Source: an uncultured Pelagibacteraceae bacterium (lineage in GTDB: Bacteria > Pseudomonadota > Alphaproteobacteria > Pelagibacterales > Pelagibacteraceae). Taken from it: a DNA stretch of 37,280 nt. Below the pieces are notes generated by a model. The model was not told where the DNA came from. It did not search any database and saw only the letters and a program-made list of their open reading frames with translations. Positions 1 through 7,790 of the stretch are shown here, piece after piece (within the stretch, counting starts at the first letter, position 1; each line of letters opens with the position of its first letter). The stretch lies in contig CABXXB010000006.1 in the NCBI GenBank assembly GCA_902516065.1, positions 1 to 37,280 on the forward strand, written 5' to 3'. Position numbers and translations under genes: made by a program.

Positions 1-118
1 AAAAAATTAGAGCCTCAAGTAACCCTATACAAATTACAACAACAAATAAAAACATCACATATTTATGTGCCTTTGATGTAATTAAAAAAATTCTGCCTGG
101 TTCAAAAATTTTAAACAT
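1..118 (-). CDS. ccmC: heme exporter protein CcmC, N-terminal fragment
   Basis: Partial gene running off the left edge; only the first 39 codons are present. The peptide starts MFKIFEPGRIF and leads into one hydrophobic helix (about residues 20-39, VMFLFVVVICIGLLEALIF). This matches the N-terminus of CcmC, the inner-membrane protein that hands heme to CcmE in system I cytochrome c maturation. The diagnostic tryptophan-rich motif lies outside the window, so the call rests on the N-terminal pattern alone. The start is the ATG at 118-116. The leader upstream (119-257) carries a candidate promoter and two overlapping hairpins, described separately. Another multi-pass membrane protein remains possible. 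Confidence 0.6.
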   Translation of the reverse strand, partial: MFKIFEPGRIFLITSKAHKYVMFLFVVVICIGLLEALIF

Positions 119-156
119 AAAAATATTAAGAAGCTTTTAGTATGAAAGATTTATCC

Positions 157-223
157 GATCAAGAATGTAGAGGGAGATAATAATGAAGAAAATTTAACAC
201 TCTTGATCAGAATATGTGTTAAA
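157..223 (-). promoter_or_regulatory. candidate structured leader RNA upstream of ccmC
   Basis: Two inverted repeats share bases and cannot form together. In the minus-strand direction, hairpin A pairs TTTAACAC (223-216) with GTGTTAAA (200-193). Hairpin B pairs GATCAAGAGTGT (208-197) with ACATTCTTGATC (168-157), 11 of 12 positions. The bases at 200-197 belong to both stems. A second copy of ATTTTAACAC at 269-260, besides the one at 225-216, offers another partner for the same arm. The loop of B holds a pyrimidine-rich TCTCCCTCT stretch. No known riboswitch family is recognised. The switch-like arrangement is seen; a regulatory role is inferred. Confidence 0.4.
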
Positions 224-228
224 ATTAC

Positions 229-257
229 AATATCTCTTTGTCTAAGATTTGAACCAA
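229..257 (-). promoter_or_regulatory. candidate sigma70-type promoter for the ccmC leader
   Basis: On the minus strand TTGGTT (257-252) is followed after exactly 17 nt by GATATT (234-229), close to -35/-10 consensus spacing. Transcription would begin near 222, at the 5' arm of hairpin A in the ccmC leader. This coincidence supports a dedicated leader or small RNA. AT-rich sequence produces chance matches, so confidence is limited. Confidence 0.35.
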
Positions 258-279
258 TTGTGTTAAAATGATGATTTTT

Positions 280-600
280 TTAATTTGAGGGTTTAAAGTA
301 GCTAGATCCCCTTTTACCAGAGAAAATTTCCTCAATCAAAGGGTGCTTTATGGGCTCCTCAGAATCATCCATTAGAAGATTTTGTTGTGATACATATGCT
401 TCGTAAGTGATCTCGTCGTTTTCAGCAAGTAGATGATAAAATGGTTGATCTTTTCTTGGCCTAACATTTTTGGGTATTGATTGATACCATTCTTCTGAAT
501 TGTTAAATTCAAAATCTACATCATAAATAACACCTCTGAACTCAAAGTGTTTATGTTTAACAATATCTCCAATTGAGAATTTAGCTTTTTGAATTGCCAT
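280..600 (-). CDS. hspQ: heat shock protein HspQ / YccV-like hemimethylated-DNA-binding domain protein
   Basis: The 106-residue product matches the YccV-like/HspQ family, usually about 100-120 aa. Visible family features are the N-terminal KFSIGDIVKHKHFEFRGVIYDVD strand pattern and the central RPRKDQPFYHLL segment followed by YVSQQNL. The C-terminal part (about residues 84-106) is an acidic-to-basic tail. In enterobacteria HspQ modulates Lon specificity and was first described as binding hemimethylated oriC DNA; which role applies here is unknown. It is transcribed divergently from yciB across an 86-nt gap, and the next gene downstream on the same strand is ccmC after about 160 nt. The length is normal and the ATG start is unambiguous. 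Confidence 0.88.
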   Translation of the reverse strand: MAIQKAKFSIGDIVKHKHFEFRGVIYDVDFEFNNSEEWYQSIPKNVRPRKDQPFYHLLAENDEITYEAYVSQQNLLMDDSEEPIKHPLIEEIFSGKRGSSYFKPSN

Positions 601-686
601 TATTATTAGTATGGGTATTTAAAAATAAAAATCAATGGTTAAAATAATCTTGTTTTGTGAAGAATTAAATATGTTAATATCTTATA

Positions 687-1241
687 GTGAATAAATCTTT
701 TTTAAAATTTGTTACAGATTTTGGACCTTTAGCAATATTTTTTTTCTATTATTATAATAATGATAAAAATTTATCAATTGCTATTCCTCCACTCATAGTT
801 GCAACTCTAATTGCATTGGCTGTTGTATGGTTTTTTGAAAAAAAAATACCCCCAATGCCCTTGGTAAGTGGAATTTTGATTACTTTTTTTGGTGGTCTAA
901 GCATTTATTTTAATGATCCAATATTTATTTATGTCAAACCAACTATAATTAATATTTTGTTTGCTCTAGCTTTATTTCTTGGAAAATACTTTACAAAAGA
1001 ACCTATTCTCAAAAAAATTATAGGTAAATCTTTACCTTTATCAGATATTGGGTGGGAATTATTAAACAAAAGATGGATGTTTTTTTTCTTAGGACTTGCA
1101 GTTTTAAATGAATGCATTTGGAGAACTCAAACTGAAGAGTTTTGGGTAAATTTTAAAGTTTGGGGAATGTTACCCATTACAATTATTTTTACTGGCTTCC
1201 AAATACCTTTAATTAACAAATACAAAATTGATGCGCAGTAA
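687..1241 (+). CDS. yciB: intracellular septation protein A family (YciB/IspA) membrane protein
   Basis: A polytopic inner-membrane protein of 184 aa with about five hydrophobic helices. The N-terminus has the family pattern K-x(2)-D-F-G-P-L-x(3)-F, and the C-terminal half has the conserved W-E-L-L-N-x-R-W and NECIWRTQTEEFWVNFKVWG regions typical of YciB. The family is linked to cell-envelope maintenance and septation. The start codon is GTG at 687, chosen because translation from it reproduces the conserved N-terminus; no Shine-Dalgarno sequence is visible. The 3' end overlaps the following DUF2794 gene by 11 nt, so the two are probably cotranscribed. Confidence 0.9.
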   Translation: MNKSFLKFVTDFGPLAIFFFYYYNNDKNLSIAIPPLIVATLIALAVVWFFEKKIPPMPLVSGILITFFGGLSIYFNDPIFIYVKPTIINILFALALFLGKYFTKEPILKKIIGKSLPLSDIGWELLNKRWMFFFLGLAVLNECIWRTQTEEFWVNFKVWGMLPITIIFTGFQIPLINKYKIDAQ

Positions 1242-1569
1242 TTTAAAACTTATAATTAATAATCAATATAAAAATATAGAAGAAAGACATTTTTTTGAAA
1301 AAGATGAACTTAAAATAATTTTAGATTTATACGCAAAAATGGTCTCTGAGGGATCTTGGAAAGATTATGGTTTAAATATTTCAAAAAAACAAGTCAGTTT
1401 TAGTATTTTTAAAAATGCAGCAGAAAATGATTTATATAGAATTTGTAAAAATTTTAAGCCTAAGAATAAAAATTTAAGATATTTAATTACAGATAATACT
1501 GGTAAAATTCTAAAAAATTCTTTTGATTTAAAAATACTTTTAGAAAATACAAACTGGCAAAAATTATAA
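1231..1569 (+). CDS. DUF2794 family protein
   Basis: A 112-residue soluble protein. It contains the DUF2794 pattern: an F-x(2)-D-E-L-x(2)-I-L-x-L-Y-x-K-M-V core (residues about 24-38), then W-x-D-Y-G, V-S-F-S-I-F-K and LYRICK, ending with a GKILKNSFDL segment. The family is conserved almost only in Alphaproteobacteria and has no assigned biochemical role. The ATG at 1231 is preferred over an in-frame TTG one codon upstream. The gene overlaps the end of yciB by 11 nt, suggesting translational coupling. It faces the BAX-inhibitor gene convergently with an 8-nt gap. Confidence 0.8.
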   Translation: MRSNLKLIINNQYKNIEERHFFEKDELKIILDLYAKMVSEGSWKDYGLNISKKQVSFSIFKNAAENDLYRICKNFKPKNKNLRYLITDNTGKILKNSFDLKILLENTNWQKL

Positions 1570-1577
1570 AATAAAGA

Positions 1578-2339
1578 TTATCTTCTTTGACCAAATAATC
1601 TTAGAAGCATTATAAATAAATTTATAAAGTCTAAGTAAAGAGTAAGTGCACCCATTACAGCTTTTTTTCCTAATAACTCACCACTATCACTAGCTACATA
1701 CATGTTTTTAATTTTTTGTGTGTCATAAGCTGTGAGACCCACAAAAATTAAAACACCTAAAATCGAAATAATAAAATACATCATTGAAGATTTCATAAAT
1801 ATATTAACTATTGAGGCAATTATGATACCAATAAGACCCATCATTAAAAATGAACCTAATTTAGTTAAATCTCTTTTAGTAGTGTATCCATATAAGCTCA
1901 TTGCGCCAAAAGTAGCTGAAGTTATAAAAAATACTCTTGCAACACTCACGCCTGTATAAACTAAAAGAATCCAAGACAATGATAGACCCATTAATGCCGC
2001 AAAAACCCAAAATACAGTTTGTGCCTTTGATGCACTCATCTTATTAATACCAAAGCTCATATAAAAAACTATTCCTAGCGGAGCTAACATCACAATCCAT
2101 TTTAAACCTGAGAAAAATAAAGCATTACCAATATTTGTAAAACCAGTAATAGCTCCCGTTGAGTCAGTAACAACAGACATTTTAAAAGATAATAAAGCTA
2201 TAATTCCAGTTAATAAAATTCCAGTTGCCATGTAGTTATATACTTTAAGCATGTAAGCTCTTAAGCCCTCATCCATAACTACTGTTGATGATTGAGCTTC
2301 TTTAGCCCTTGCTAATATTCCTTTTTTATCAAAATCCAT
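1578..2339 (-). CDS. BAX inhibitor-1 (UPF0005/YccA) family membrane protein
   Basis: A 253-aa integral membrane protein with seven predicted hydrophobic segments after a short charged N-terminal stretch of about 25 residues. It matches the bacterial BI-1/TMBIM family (E. coli YccA/YbhL). Conserved signs are MATGILLTGIIALL in helix 1, YGYTTKRDLTKLGSFLMMGL mid-protein and TAYDTQKIKNMY followed by LYLDFINLFIMLLR near the C-terminus. The aspartates of that last part belong to the pH/Ca2+-sensing region in studied homologues. Homologues act as Ca2+ leak channels or restrain FtsH proteolysis; the role here is not determined. It is a single gene, divergent from the aldo/keto reductase. Confidence 0.92.
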   Translation of the reverse strand: MDFDKKGILARAKEAQSSTVVMDEGLRAYMLKVYNYMATGILLTGIIALLSFKMSVVTDSTGAITGFTNIGNALFFSGLKWIVMLAPLGIVFYMSFGINKMSASKAQTVFWVFAALMGLSLSWILLVYTGVSVARVFFITSATFGAMSLYGYTTKRDLTKLGSFLMMGLIGIIIASIVNIFMKSSMMYFIISILGVLIFVGLTAYDTQKIKNMYVASDSGELLGKKAVMGALTLYLDFINLFIMLLRLFGQRR

Positions 2340-2413
2340 GATGGCATATATATAATAGTCTTTTACTAATTATACAAGATGCCTTAAAAGATAAAAAAAA
2401 TTCAAAAACCTTA

Positions 2414-3451
2414 ATGAACTACAAAAAATTAGGAAATACTAATCTTGAAGTAAGTACAATTTGTCTCGGAACAATGACTTGGGGTGAACAAAATACCCAA
2501 GAAGATGGTTTTGAACAAATGGATTATGCTATAGATCAAGGAGTAAATTTTTGGGATACTGCTGAAATTTATTCTATTCCCCCAAAAAAAGAAACTTTTG
2601 GTGATACAGAAGTAATTATTGGAAATTGGTTTGAAAAAACAAAAAAAAGAGAAAAGATAATTCTTGCTTCAAAAGTTTGTGGACCAATGAGAGAATATGT
2701 CAGGGGTGGTGGAAATCAATTTGGTACAAAAAATATTACTGAGGCTTTAGAAGGTAGTTTGAAAAGATTAAAAACTGATTATATCGATTTATATCAACTT
2801 CATTGGCCTGAGAGGAAAACAAATTTTTTTGGTAAATTAGGTTATGAACATGATGATAGTAATGAGTGGACACAATTTGAAGATATACTATCAGATTTAA
2901 AAAAATTTATTGATCAAGGAAAAATTAGGCATATAGGTTTATCAAACGAAACTCCTTGGGGATTATTCAAATTTTTAGAGTTATCTAAAAATAAAAACTT
3001 ACCAAGAATGCTCTCAGTTCAAAACCCTTATAACTTACTTAATAGAACATATGAAGTAGGGCTTGCAGAAATGTCTGTTAGAGAGAAAACAGGATTACTC
3101 GCATACTCACCATTAGCTTGCGGATACTTGACAGGAAAATATAGAAATAACCAAATGCCCAAAGGATCAAGAATTGAAATACATAAAGATTTCTGGACCA
3201 GATACAACAAACCTAACACAGACAAAGCTATCGATGCTTATTATGAAATAGCTCAAAAATATAAGCTTGATTTAGCTCAGATGTCTTTAAAGTTTTTGGA
3301 AATCCAACCTTTTGTTACCTCAGTTATTATAGGTGCAACCACTATGGATCAGTTGAAAACAAATATAGAAAGTGTAAATATAAAATTGACTAATGAAATT
3401 ATTGAAAAAATTAATGAAGTTCAGAAAGTTTATCCTAATCCATGCCCATGA
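2414..3451 (+). CDS. aldo/keto reductase (Tas-like)
   Basis: This 345-aa TIM-barrel NADP(H)-dependent oxidoreductase matches E. coli Tas in length and order of motifs. The start MNYKKLGNTNLEVSTICLGT is the family N-terminus. The catalytic tetrad is visible as Asp in NFWDTAE, Tyr in EIYSIPP, Lys in ILASKVCG and His in YQLHWPER. The Tas-type insert around WPERKTNFFGKLGY is present, and the C-terminal cofactor region SVIIGATTMDQLKTNIE is intact. The physiological substrate cannot be read from the sequence. The stop overlaps the start of the following ialB-like gene as ATGA, so the two are probably translationally coupled and continue into argG. Confidence 0.9.
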   Translation: MNYKKLGNTNLEVSTICLGTMTWGEQNTQEDGFEQMDYAIDQGVNFWDTAEIYSIPPKKETFGDTEVIIGNWFEKTKKREKIILASKVCGPMREYVRGGGNQFGTKNITEALEGSLKRLKTDYIDLYQLHWPERKTNFFGKLGYEHDDSNEWTQFEDILSDLKKFIDQGKIRHIGLSNETPWGLFKFLELSKNKNLPRMLSVQNPYNLLNRTYEVGLAEMSVREKTGLLAYSPLACGYLTGKYRNNQMPKGSRIEIHKDFWTRYNKPNTDKAIDAYYEIAQKYKLDLAQMSLKFLEIQPFVTSVIIGATTMDQLKTNIESVNIKLTNEIIEKINEVQKVYPNPCP

Positions 3452-3954
3452 TTAAAAAAAACTTAATAATAATTTTATTTTTTACTATGATATTTCTAGT
3501 TCCATCTAAAGCTGAGGAATTAAAAAAAATTGGAAAATTTAAAGATTGGCAAACAATGGTTTTAGTTGAATCAAGTGGTAAGGTATGCTTTGCACAGTCT
3601 TCACCTGTTTTACAAGCTCCAAAATCAAATAAAAGAGAAGCTAGATTATTTGTAACCTTTAGACCTAGTGAAAAAATTTCAGATGAAATTAGTGCAAGCT
3701 CAGGATACGAATTTAATAAAAAAAATTCAGTAACTGCTTCCTCAGGTAAAAATAAAATAAAATTTGACATTAAACAACAGGGCTTTGCATGGATAGCTGA
3801 AAATAAAATTGAAAAAAAAATGGTTAAGTTAATGAAAAAAGGATCAAGAATTATGATTACAGGTTATAACGAAAAAGGTTCTCAAACTATTGATCATTAC
3901 TCACTTTTAGGATTTACCAAAGCTTACAACGCTGCAAAAAAAGCCTGCAGTTAA
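3448..3954 (+). CDS. invasion-associated locus B (IalB) family secreted protein
   Basis: A 168-aa exported protein with a clear Sec signal peptide (MIKKN, a hydrophobic stretch of about 14 residues, cleavage after PSKA). The mature part has the IalB fold signs: F-K-D-W-Q-x-M-V near the start, a KVCFAQS segment, RLFVTFRP, and a conserved C-terminal Cys (KKACS) likely to form a disulphide with the Cys in KVCFA. IalB-like proteins are common in Alphaproteobacteria, and in free-living species their role is unclear. The ATG at 3448 is chosen over the one at 3442 because it forms a typical ATGA overlap with the upstream stop. argG follows 3 nt downstream. Confidence 0.85.
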   Translation: MIKKNLIIILFFTMIFLVPSKAEELKKIGKFKDWQTMVLVESSGKVCFAQSSPVLQAPKSNKREARLFVTFRPSEKISDEISASSGYEFNKKNSVTASSGKNKIKFDIKQQGFAWIAENKIEKKMVKLMKKGSRIMITGYNEKGSQTIDHYSLLGFTKAYNAAKKACS

Positions 3955-3957
3955 TTA

Positions 3958-5145
3958 ATGAAATCAAAAAAAAGAATTGTTTTAGCTTACTCAGGTGGTT
4001 TAGATACTTCTATAATTTTAAAATGGCTTCAAGAAAATTATAAAGCAGAAGTTATTTGTTACACTGCTGATATTGGCCAAGAAATAGATAAAAAAAAAAT
4101 ATTTAAAAATGCAAAAAAATTTGGAGTAAAAAACATAATCATTCAGGATCTTAGAGATGAGTTTGTTAAAAATTATGTTTACCCAATGATTAGAGGACAT
4201 GCAATTTATGAAGGAATGTATTTATTGGGAACATCAATCGCAAGACCACTGATAGCAAAAGATCAGATAAGAGTTGCAAAAAAATTTAAAGCATACGCAG
4301 TTTCACACGGTTCAACTGGCAAAGGAAATGACCAGATAAGATTTGAACTTGGTTATCATTATTTTGGTCCCAAAATAAAGGTTATTGCTCCCTGGAGAGT
4401 TTGGAAATTAAAATCAAGAACTGATTTAATTAATTACGCAAAAAAACATAAGATTGAAATAGCAAAAGATAAAAAAGGAGCTGCTCCATTTTCTATTGAT
4501 GATAATTTATTTCATACTTCAACAGAAGGCAAGGTTTTAGAAAATCCTAAAAATTCTGCACCAGAATTTATATTCCAAAGAACTAATTCGCCAGAAAAAG
4601 CTCCGAATAAACCATCATTTGTAACTATAGATTTTAAATATGGTGATCCATACGGAATCAATGGGAAAAAATTATCTCCCTCTAAATTATTGAAAAAATT
4701 AAATTTGCTAGCAGGTAAAAACGCAATAGGAAGAGTTGATCTTGTTGAAAACAGATTTATAGGAATAAAATCAAGAGGTGTGTATGAAACACCTGGTGGT
4801 ACACTTTTAATACACGCTCACAGAGCTATGGAATCTGTAACTTTAGATAAAGAGACAATGCATAAAAAGGATGAAATTATGCCAAGATATGCTGAATTAA
4901 TTTACAATGGTTATTGGTATTCAAAAGAAAGATTTAAACTTCAAAAAATTGTCGATCTGAAAAAAAATAAAGTTAATGGATCTATAAAACTTAAATTATA
5001 TAAGGGAAATATCACCATAGAATCCCGGAACACCAAAAGTTCAGCATATTCTATGAAAAAAGTTTCATTTGAAGAAAATAAAACTTTTAATAAATATAAT
5101 ATTGAGAGATTTATTAATAATCATAAGAGAAAACTTAGAAACTAA
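3958..5145 (+). CDS. argG: argininosuccinate synthase
   Basis: ArgG condenses citrulline and aspartate with ATP to form argininosuccinate, the penultimate step of arginine synthesis. At 395 aa it has the usual length. The ATP-binding AYSGGLDTS motif lies at about residues 10-18. Other family marks are YEGMYLLGTSIARPLIAK, SHGSTGKGNDQIRFE (citrulline/aspartate contact region), APWR, and SRGVYETPGGTLLIHAH. Every core motif is intact. It begins 3 nt after the ialB-like gene, so it is probably read from the same transcript although no metabolic link is evident. Confidence 0.97.
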   Translation: MKSKKRIVLAYSGGLDTSIILKWLQENYKAEVICYTADIGQEIDKKKIFKNAKKFGVKNIIIQDLRDEFVKNYVYPMIRGHAIYEGMYLLGTSIARPLIAKDQIRVAKKFKAYAVSHGSTGKGNDQIRFELGYHYFGPKIKVIAPWRVWKLKSRTDLINYAKKHKIEIAKDKKGAAPFSIDDNLFHTSTEGKVLENPKNSAPEFIFQRTNSPEKAPNKPSFVTIDFKYGDPYGINGKKLSPSKLLKKLNLLAGKNAIGRVDLVENRFIGIKSRGVYETPGGTLLIHAHRAMESVTLDKETMHKKDEIMPRYAELIYNGYWYSKERFKLQKIVDLKKNKVNGSIKLKLYKGNITIESRNTKSSAYSMKKVSFEENKTFNKYNIERFINNHKRKLRN

Positions 5146-5149
5146 TTTA

Positions 5150-5178
5150 GTTTAGGACAATTTGACATTTGTGATAAT
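5150..5178 (+). promoter_or_regulatory. candidate promoter downstream of argG
   Basis: An extended -10-like TGTGATAAT ends at 5178 and is preceded 16 nt upstream by TTTAGG (5151-5156). A perfect TTGACA also occurs at 5162-5167, but no -10 lies at correct spacing from it. Either could drive the membrane-protein gene at 5203 and the photolyase-like gene after it. This is a pattern match only. Confidence 0.25.
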
Positions 5179-5202
5179 ATAAAGAAATTATAACGTAATA
5201 TT

Positions 5203-5661
5203 ATGGAATCAATAAAAAACTGGATGATAGATGCTGCAAATATTTTATTTGATGATAGCAAAAATGATCTTAGATCTCTTCCCAAAACTGTAAGGCTGCA
5301 AATCCTTTTGGTTTTGAGTTTTATTTGGACTACAGTTTTTAGTTTGTATGTTTTTTCTTACACTACTTTTGCATTTGGTTGGGCTGGGCTTTACGTGGCT
5401 CACATAGGTTTAATATTTGCAGTCTATATGACATTTAAAAATTTTCATAAAGCAGAGGAAAGATCTAGCAGTGTTTTTAAAACGAAAAATTTTGATCCCT
5501 TTAAAATAATGGTTATTGTTTTTGTAGTAGTATTTATTTTTATCTTTTCTAAAGGAATTGAAGTTTTAACTAGTCCTAATCCAAATTCATATTCTATTCC
5601 ATATGATGGACCGTCAAAATCAGCACTTGAAAAATGGCTTCCTTTCACCAAAGGTAAATAA
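5203..5661 (+). CDS. hypothetical membrane protein, three transmembrane segments
   Basis: I do not recognise this family. The 152-aa product has an N-terminal amphipathic region (residues 1-25), two closely spaced hydrophobic helices (about 30-50 and 57-77), a charged loop (KNFHKAEERSSSVFKTKNFD) and a third helix (about 100-118, IMVIVFVVVFIFIFSKG). A short C-terminal tail ends GPSKSALEKWLPFTKGK. There is no signal peptide. It stops 5 nt before the photolyase-like gene, so the two are likely cotranscribed; this is the only hint about its role. Confidence 0.75.
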   Translation: MESIKNWMIDAANILFDDSKNDLRSLPKTVRLQILLVLSFIWTTVFSLYVFSYTTFAFGWAGLYVAHIGLIFAVYMTFKNFHKAEERSSSVFKTKNFDPFKIMVIVFVVVFIFIFSKGIEVLTSPNPNSYSIPYDGPSKSALEKWLPFTKGK

Positions 5662-5666
5662 ATTTA

Positions 5667-6809
5667 ATGGAATTTGGAACATCAAGAGCTTCGGCTGTTG
5701 AAAAACTTAATAAATTTGTCGATAAAAATTTATTTGAATATTCTAAGTTAAGAAATTTTGACTATGGCCCAAAAAATAGATCCAATATTTCATGCCTCTC
5801 CCCTTATATTACTCACGGTGTAATTACTGAATTAGAGTTAATTAAAAGATCATTAAACAAATTTTCATTTTCTAAAAATGAAAAATTTATTCAAGAAATT
5901 TTATGGAGAACATATTGGAAGGGTTGGTTGGAGTTAAGGCCAAATGTTTGGACAGATTTTTTGAATGAGCTTAAAAAAATTCGTGAGGAATTTAGAGAAA
6001 ATAATAATTATAAAAATGCTATTGAAGGAACTACAAATATAGAATGTTTTAATGAATGGGTAAATGAATTAAAAAACAACAATTATTTACACAATCATAC
6101 AAGAATGTGGTTTGCAAGTATTTGGACGTTTACCTTAGAACTTCCTTGGCAATTAGGTGCGGAGTTTTTCATCAAACATCTTTATGATGGTGATGCTGCA
6201 GCTAATACTTTAGGATGGAGATGGGTTGCTGGAATTCAAACTCAAGGTAAAAATTATTTAGCAAGTGAATGGAACATAAAAAAATTTACAAATAATAGGT
6301 TTGCTAATATTAAACTAAATGAAAATGCTCCTCCGAAAACAAGCGATAAAACTTATGCTGCATTAAAATTAGAGTTTAAGAATCCACAAAATCTTGAAGA
6401 AAAAAATCTTTTAATTTTTGAGAATAATTTGTCTTTTGAAATAAGTGATTTTAAAAATCAAAAATTTAAAAAGGTTTTTTTAATTTCTAACAAAAATAAA
6501 AACCGAACTATAGAGCTCAGTGAAAAATTAGTAAAATTTAAGTCTGAATTAATTGAAGATCAGAAAAAAAGGTTAGAGAAAAAATCAATCAATTGCGAAA
6601 TTATAGATTTAAGTGAGATACAGAATATTAATGAAACTTATTATGGTTTATATCCTACAGTTGGTGAAAATCTAGATTTTATAAATACAAATAATTTAAA
6701 AATAGAATTTCTGCATAGAAAATTAGACCAATTTTCTTGGCAATATTGTAACAAAGGTTTTTTTAATTTTAAAAATTATATTCCAAAAATAATTACAACT
6801 TTTAATTAA
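5667..6809 (+). CDS. photolyase/cryptochrome FAD-domain protein with C-terminal alpha/beta extension
   Basis: A 380-aa flavoprotein of the photolyase/cryptochrome superfamily. Residues about 1-235 match the C-terminal FAD-binding domain of classic photolyases. Signs are SCLSPYITHGVIT, the WRTYWKGW helix, HNHTRMWFASIW, and DGDAAANTLGWRWVAG, the FAD- and lesion-contact core. The usual N-terminal antenna-binding alpha/beta domain is absent: the FAD domain begins at once. A further 145 residues follow, with strands such as NLLIFENNLSF and KVFLISNK, a long helix and CEIIDLSE, so they may be the missing domain moved to the end. Repair of UV lesions or light sensing are both possible. It follows a membrane-protein gene by 5 nt. 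Confidence 0.85.
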   Translation: MEFGTSRASAVEKLNKFVDKNLFEYSKLRNFDYGPKNRSNISCLSPYITHGVITELELIKRSLNKFSFSKNEKFIQEILWRTYWKGWLELRPNVWTDFLNELKKIREEFRENNNYKNAIEGTTNIECFNEWVNELKNNNYLHNHTRMWFASIWTFTLELPWQLGAEFFIKHLYDGDAAANTLGWRWVAGIQTQGKNYLASEWNIKKFTNNRFANIKLNENAPPKTSDKTYAALKLEFKNPQNLEEKNLLIFENNLSFEISDFKNQKFKKVFLISNKNKNRTIELSEKLVKFKSELIEDQKKRLEKKSINCEIIDLSEIQNINETYYGLYPTVGENLDFINTNNLKIEFLHRKLDQFSWQYCNKGFFNFKNYIPKIITTFN

Positions 6810-7027
6810 AACCACCTAAACATTCCGATAATTCCAGCTGTTGCATAAAAAAATTGTAAAAATAATATTCCTCTATGACCACCCCTATAAGCCCAAATTC
6901 CAATTAAGATTGCAGATATAAGTAATAAACAAAAACCAAAGAACTCTATACCAATATTCATTGCTACAAATAATGAATACAATATTGCAGTAATGACCCC
7001 TGCCCATTCAAAAATTTTATTATTCAT
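6806..7027 (-). CDS. small membrane protein, three transmembrane segments
   Basis: A 73-residue hydrophobic protein with helices at about 7-26, 28-46 and 54-71, and a short positive loop (YRGGHRG) between helices 2 and 3. I do not assign a family; the layout resembles small PnuC-like or sugar-efflux-like fragments but is too short for either. Its start overlaps the stop of the upstream amidotransferase gene by 4 nt, so both are on one transcript. It overlaps the end of the photolyase-like gene by 4 nt convergently. Confidence 0.75.
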   Translation of the reverse strand: MNNKIFEWAGVITAILYSLFVAMNIGIEFFGFCLLLISAILIGIWAYRGGHRGILFLQFFYATAGIIGMFRWF

Positions 7028-7743
7028 AAAAGCTTCTTAAAATTTTGATAAAGAATCTTAGAATAATTATTCATATCTGTCATATTATCTTTTGCGGATT
7101 GATCAAATTTTTCTAGAGCTCCATCTCCCAATTGATCCTCTAATGCTTTTTTATACTCTGGAACACAGCCCCACTCATTTACTGTTGTATCTTTAATTTC
7201 GATATGAAATTGAATTCCATAAGCATAATTTTTATATTTAAAAATCTGATATTTGGTAACTGGAGATGAAGCTAATAAAGTTACATCTTTATTATTCTCA
7301 ATTCCTTGGACCTCATAAGAATGCCATTGTAAACTTTTTATTTTATTTGGAAATTTAGAGAATAAATTATCAGTATTTTTTTCTCTAGAAAAATTAATAT
7401 CCATAATCCCTATTTCAGATGGTTGTGATTTTACTACTTTTCCACCAATAACTTCACCTAATAACTGACAGCCTAAACAAAAACCTAAATATGGTTTTTT
7501 TAGATTAATAACAAATTCTTTGATTGCTTTTTTTTCCTCAATTAACCAGGAATAATCTTTTTCCATAAACGTATCCATTGGGCCGCCCATACAAAACATC
7601 GCATCAAATTTACTTAAATCATCTGGTATTTTTTCACCCTCATCTAACTCAATAGTAGTTAGATTAAATCTATCAGCTAACATTAAATCTTTAATGTAAC
7701 CTGGATCCTCTATCTTAATATGTTGTAGTACAATTATGTTCAC
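7024..7743 (-). CDS. class I glutamine amidotransferase-like protein
   Basis: A stand-alone class I GATase domain of 239 aa, resembling the GuaA-like/YfeJ-type subgroup. The oxyanion strand FCMGGPMD is at about residues 51-58. The nucleophile elbow is GFCLGCQLLGE (first Cys as nucleophile), and the catalytic His-Glu pair is in GIQFHIEI. A SEIGIM segment and LQWHS match the family. The partner synthetase domain is absent. Such free proteins act as glutaminases or deglycases on small gamma-glutamyl compounds; the substrate is not readable here. The ATG start gives a good family N-terminus, and the following membrane-protein gene overlaps by 4 nt. Confidence 0.88.
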   Translation of the reverse strand: MNIIVLQHIKIEDPGYIKDLMLADRFNLTTIELDEGEKIPDDLSKFDAMFCMGGPMDTFMEKDYSWLIEEKKAIKEFVINLKKPYLGFCLGCQLLGEVIGGKVVKSQPSEIGIMDINFSREKNTDNLFSKFPNKIKSLQWHSYEVQGIENNKDVTLLASSPVTKYQIFKYKNYAYGIQFHIEIKDTTVNEWGCVPEYKKALEDQLGDGALEKFDQSAKDNMTDMNNYSKILYQNFKKLL

Positions 7744-7790
7744 TTACTTTAGCTTAACTTAGAATAATTCTTTGAACAATTTAAATATTA

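Noticed and set aside
142..180. Short plus-strand ORF of 12 codons within the ccmC leader
   Set aside because: It is too short, with no ribosome binding site, and it lies inside the predicted stem region.
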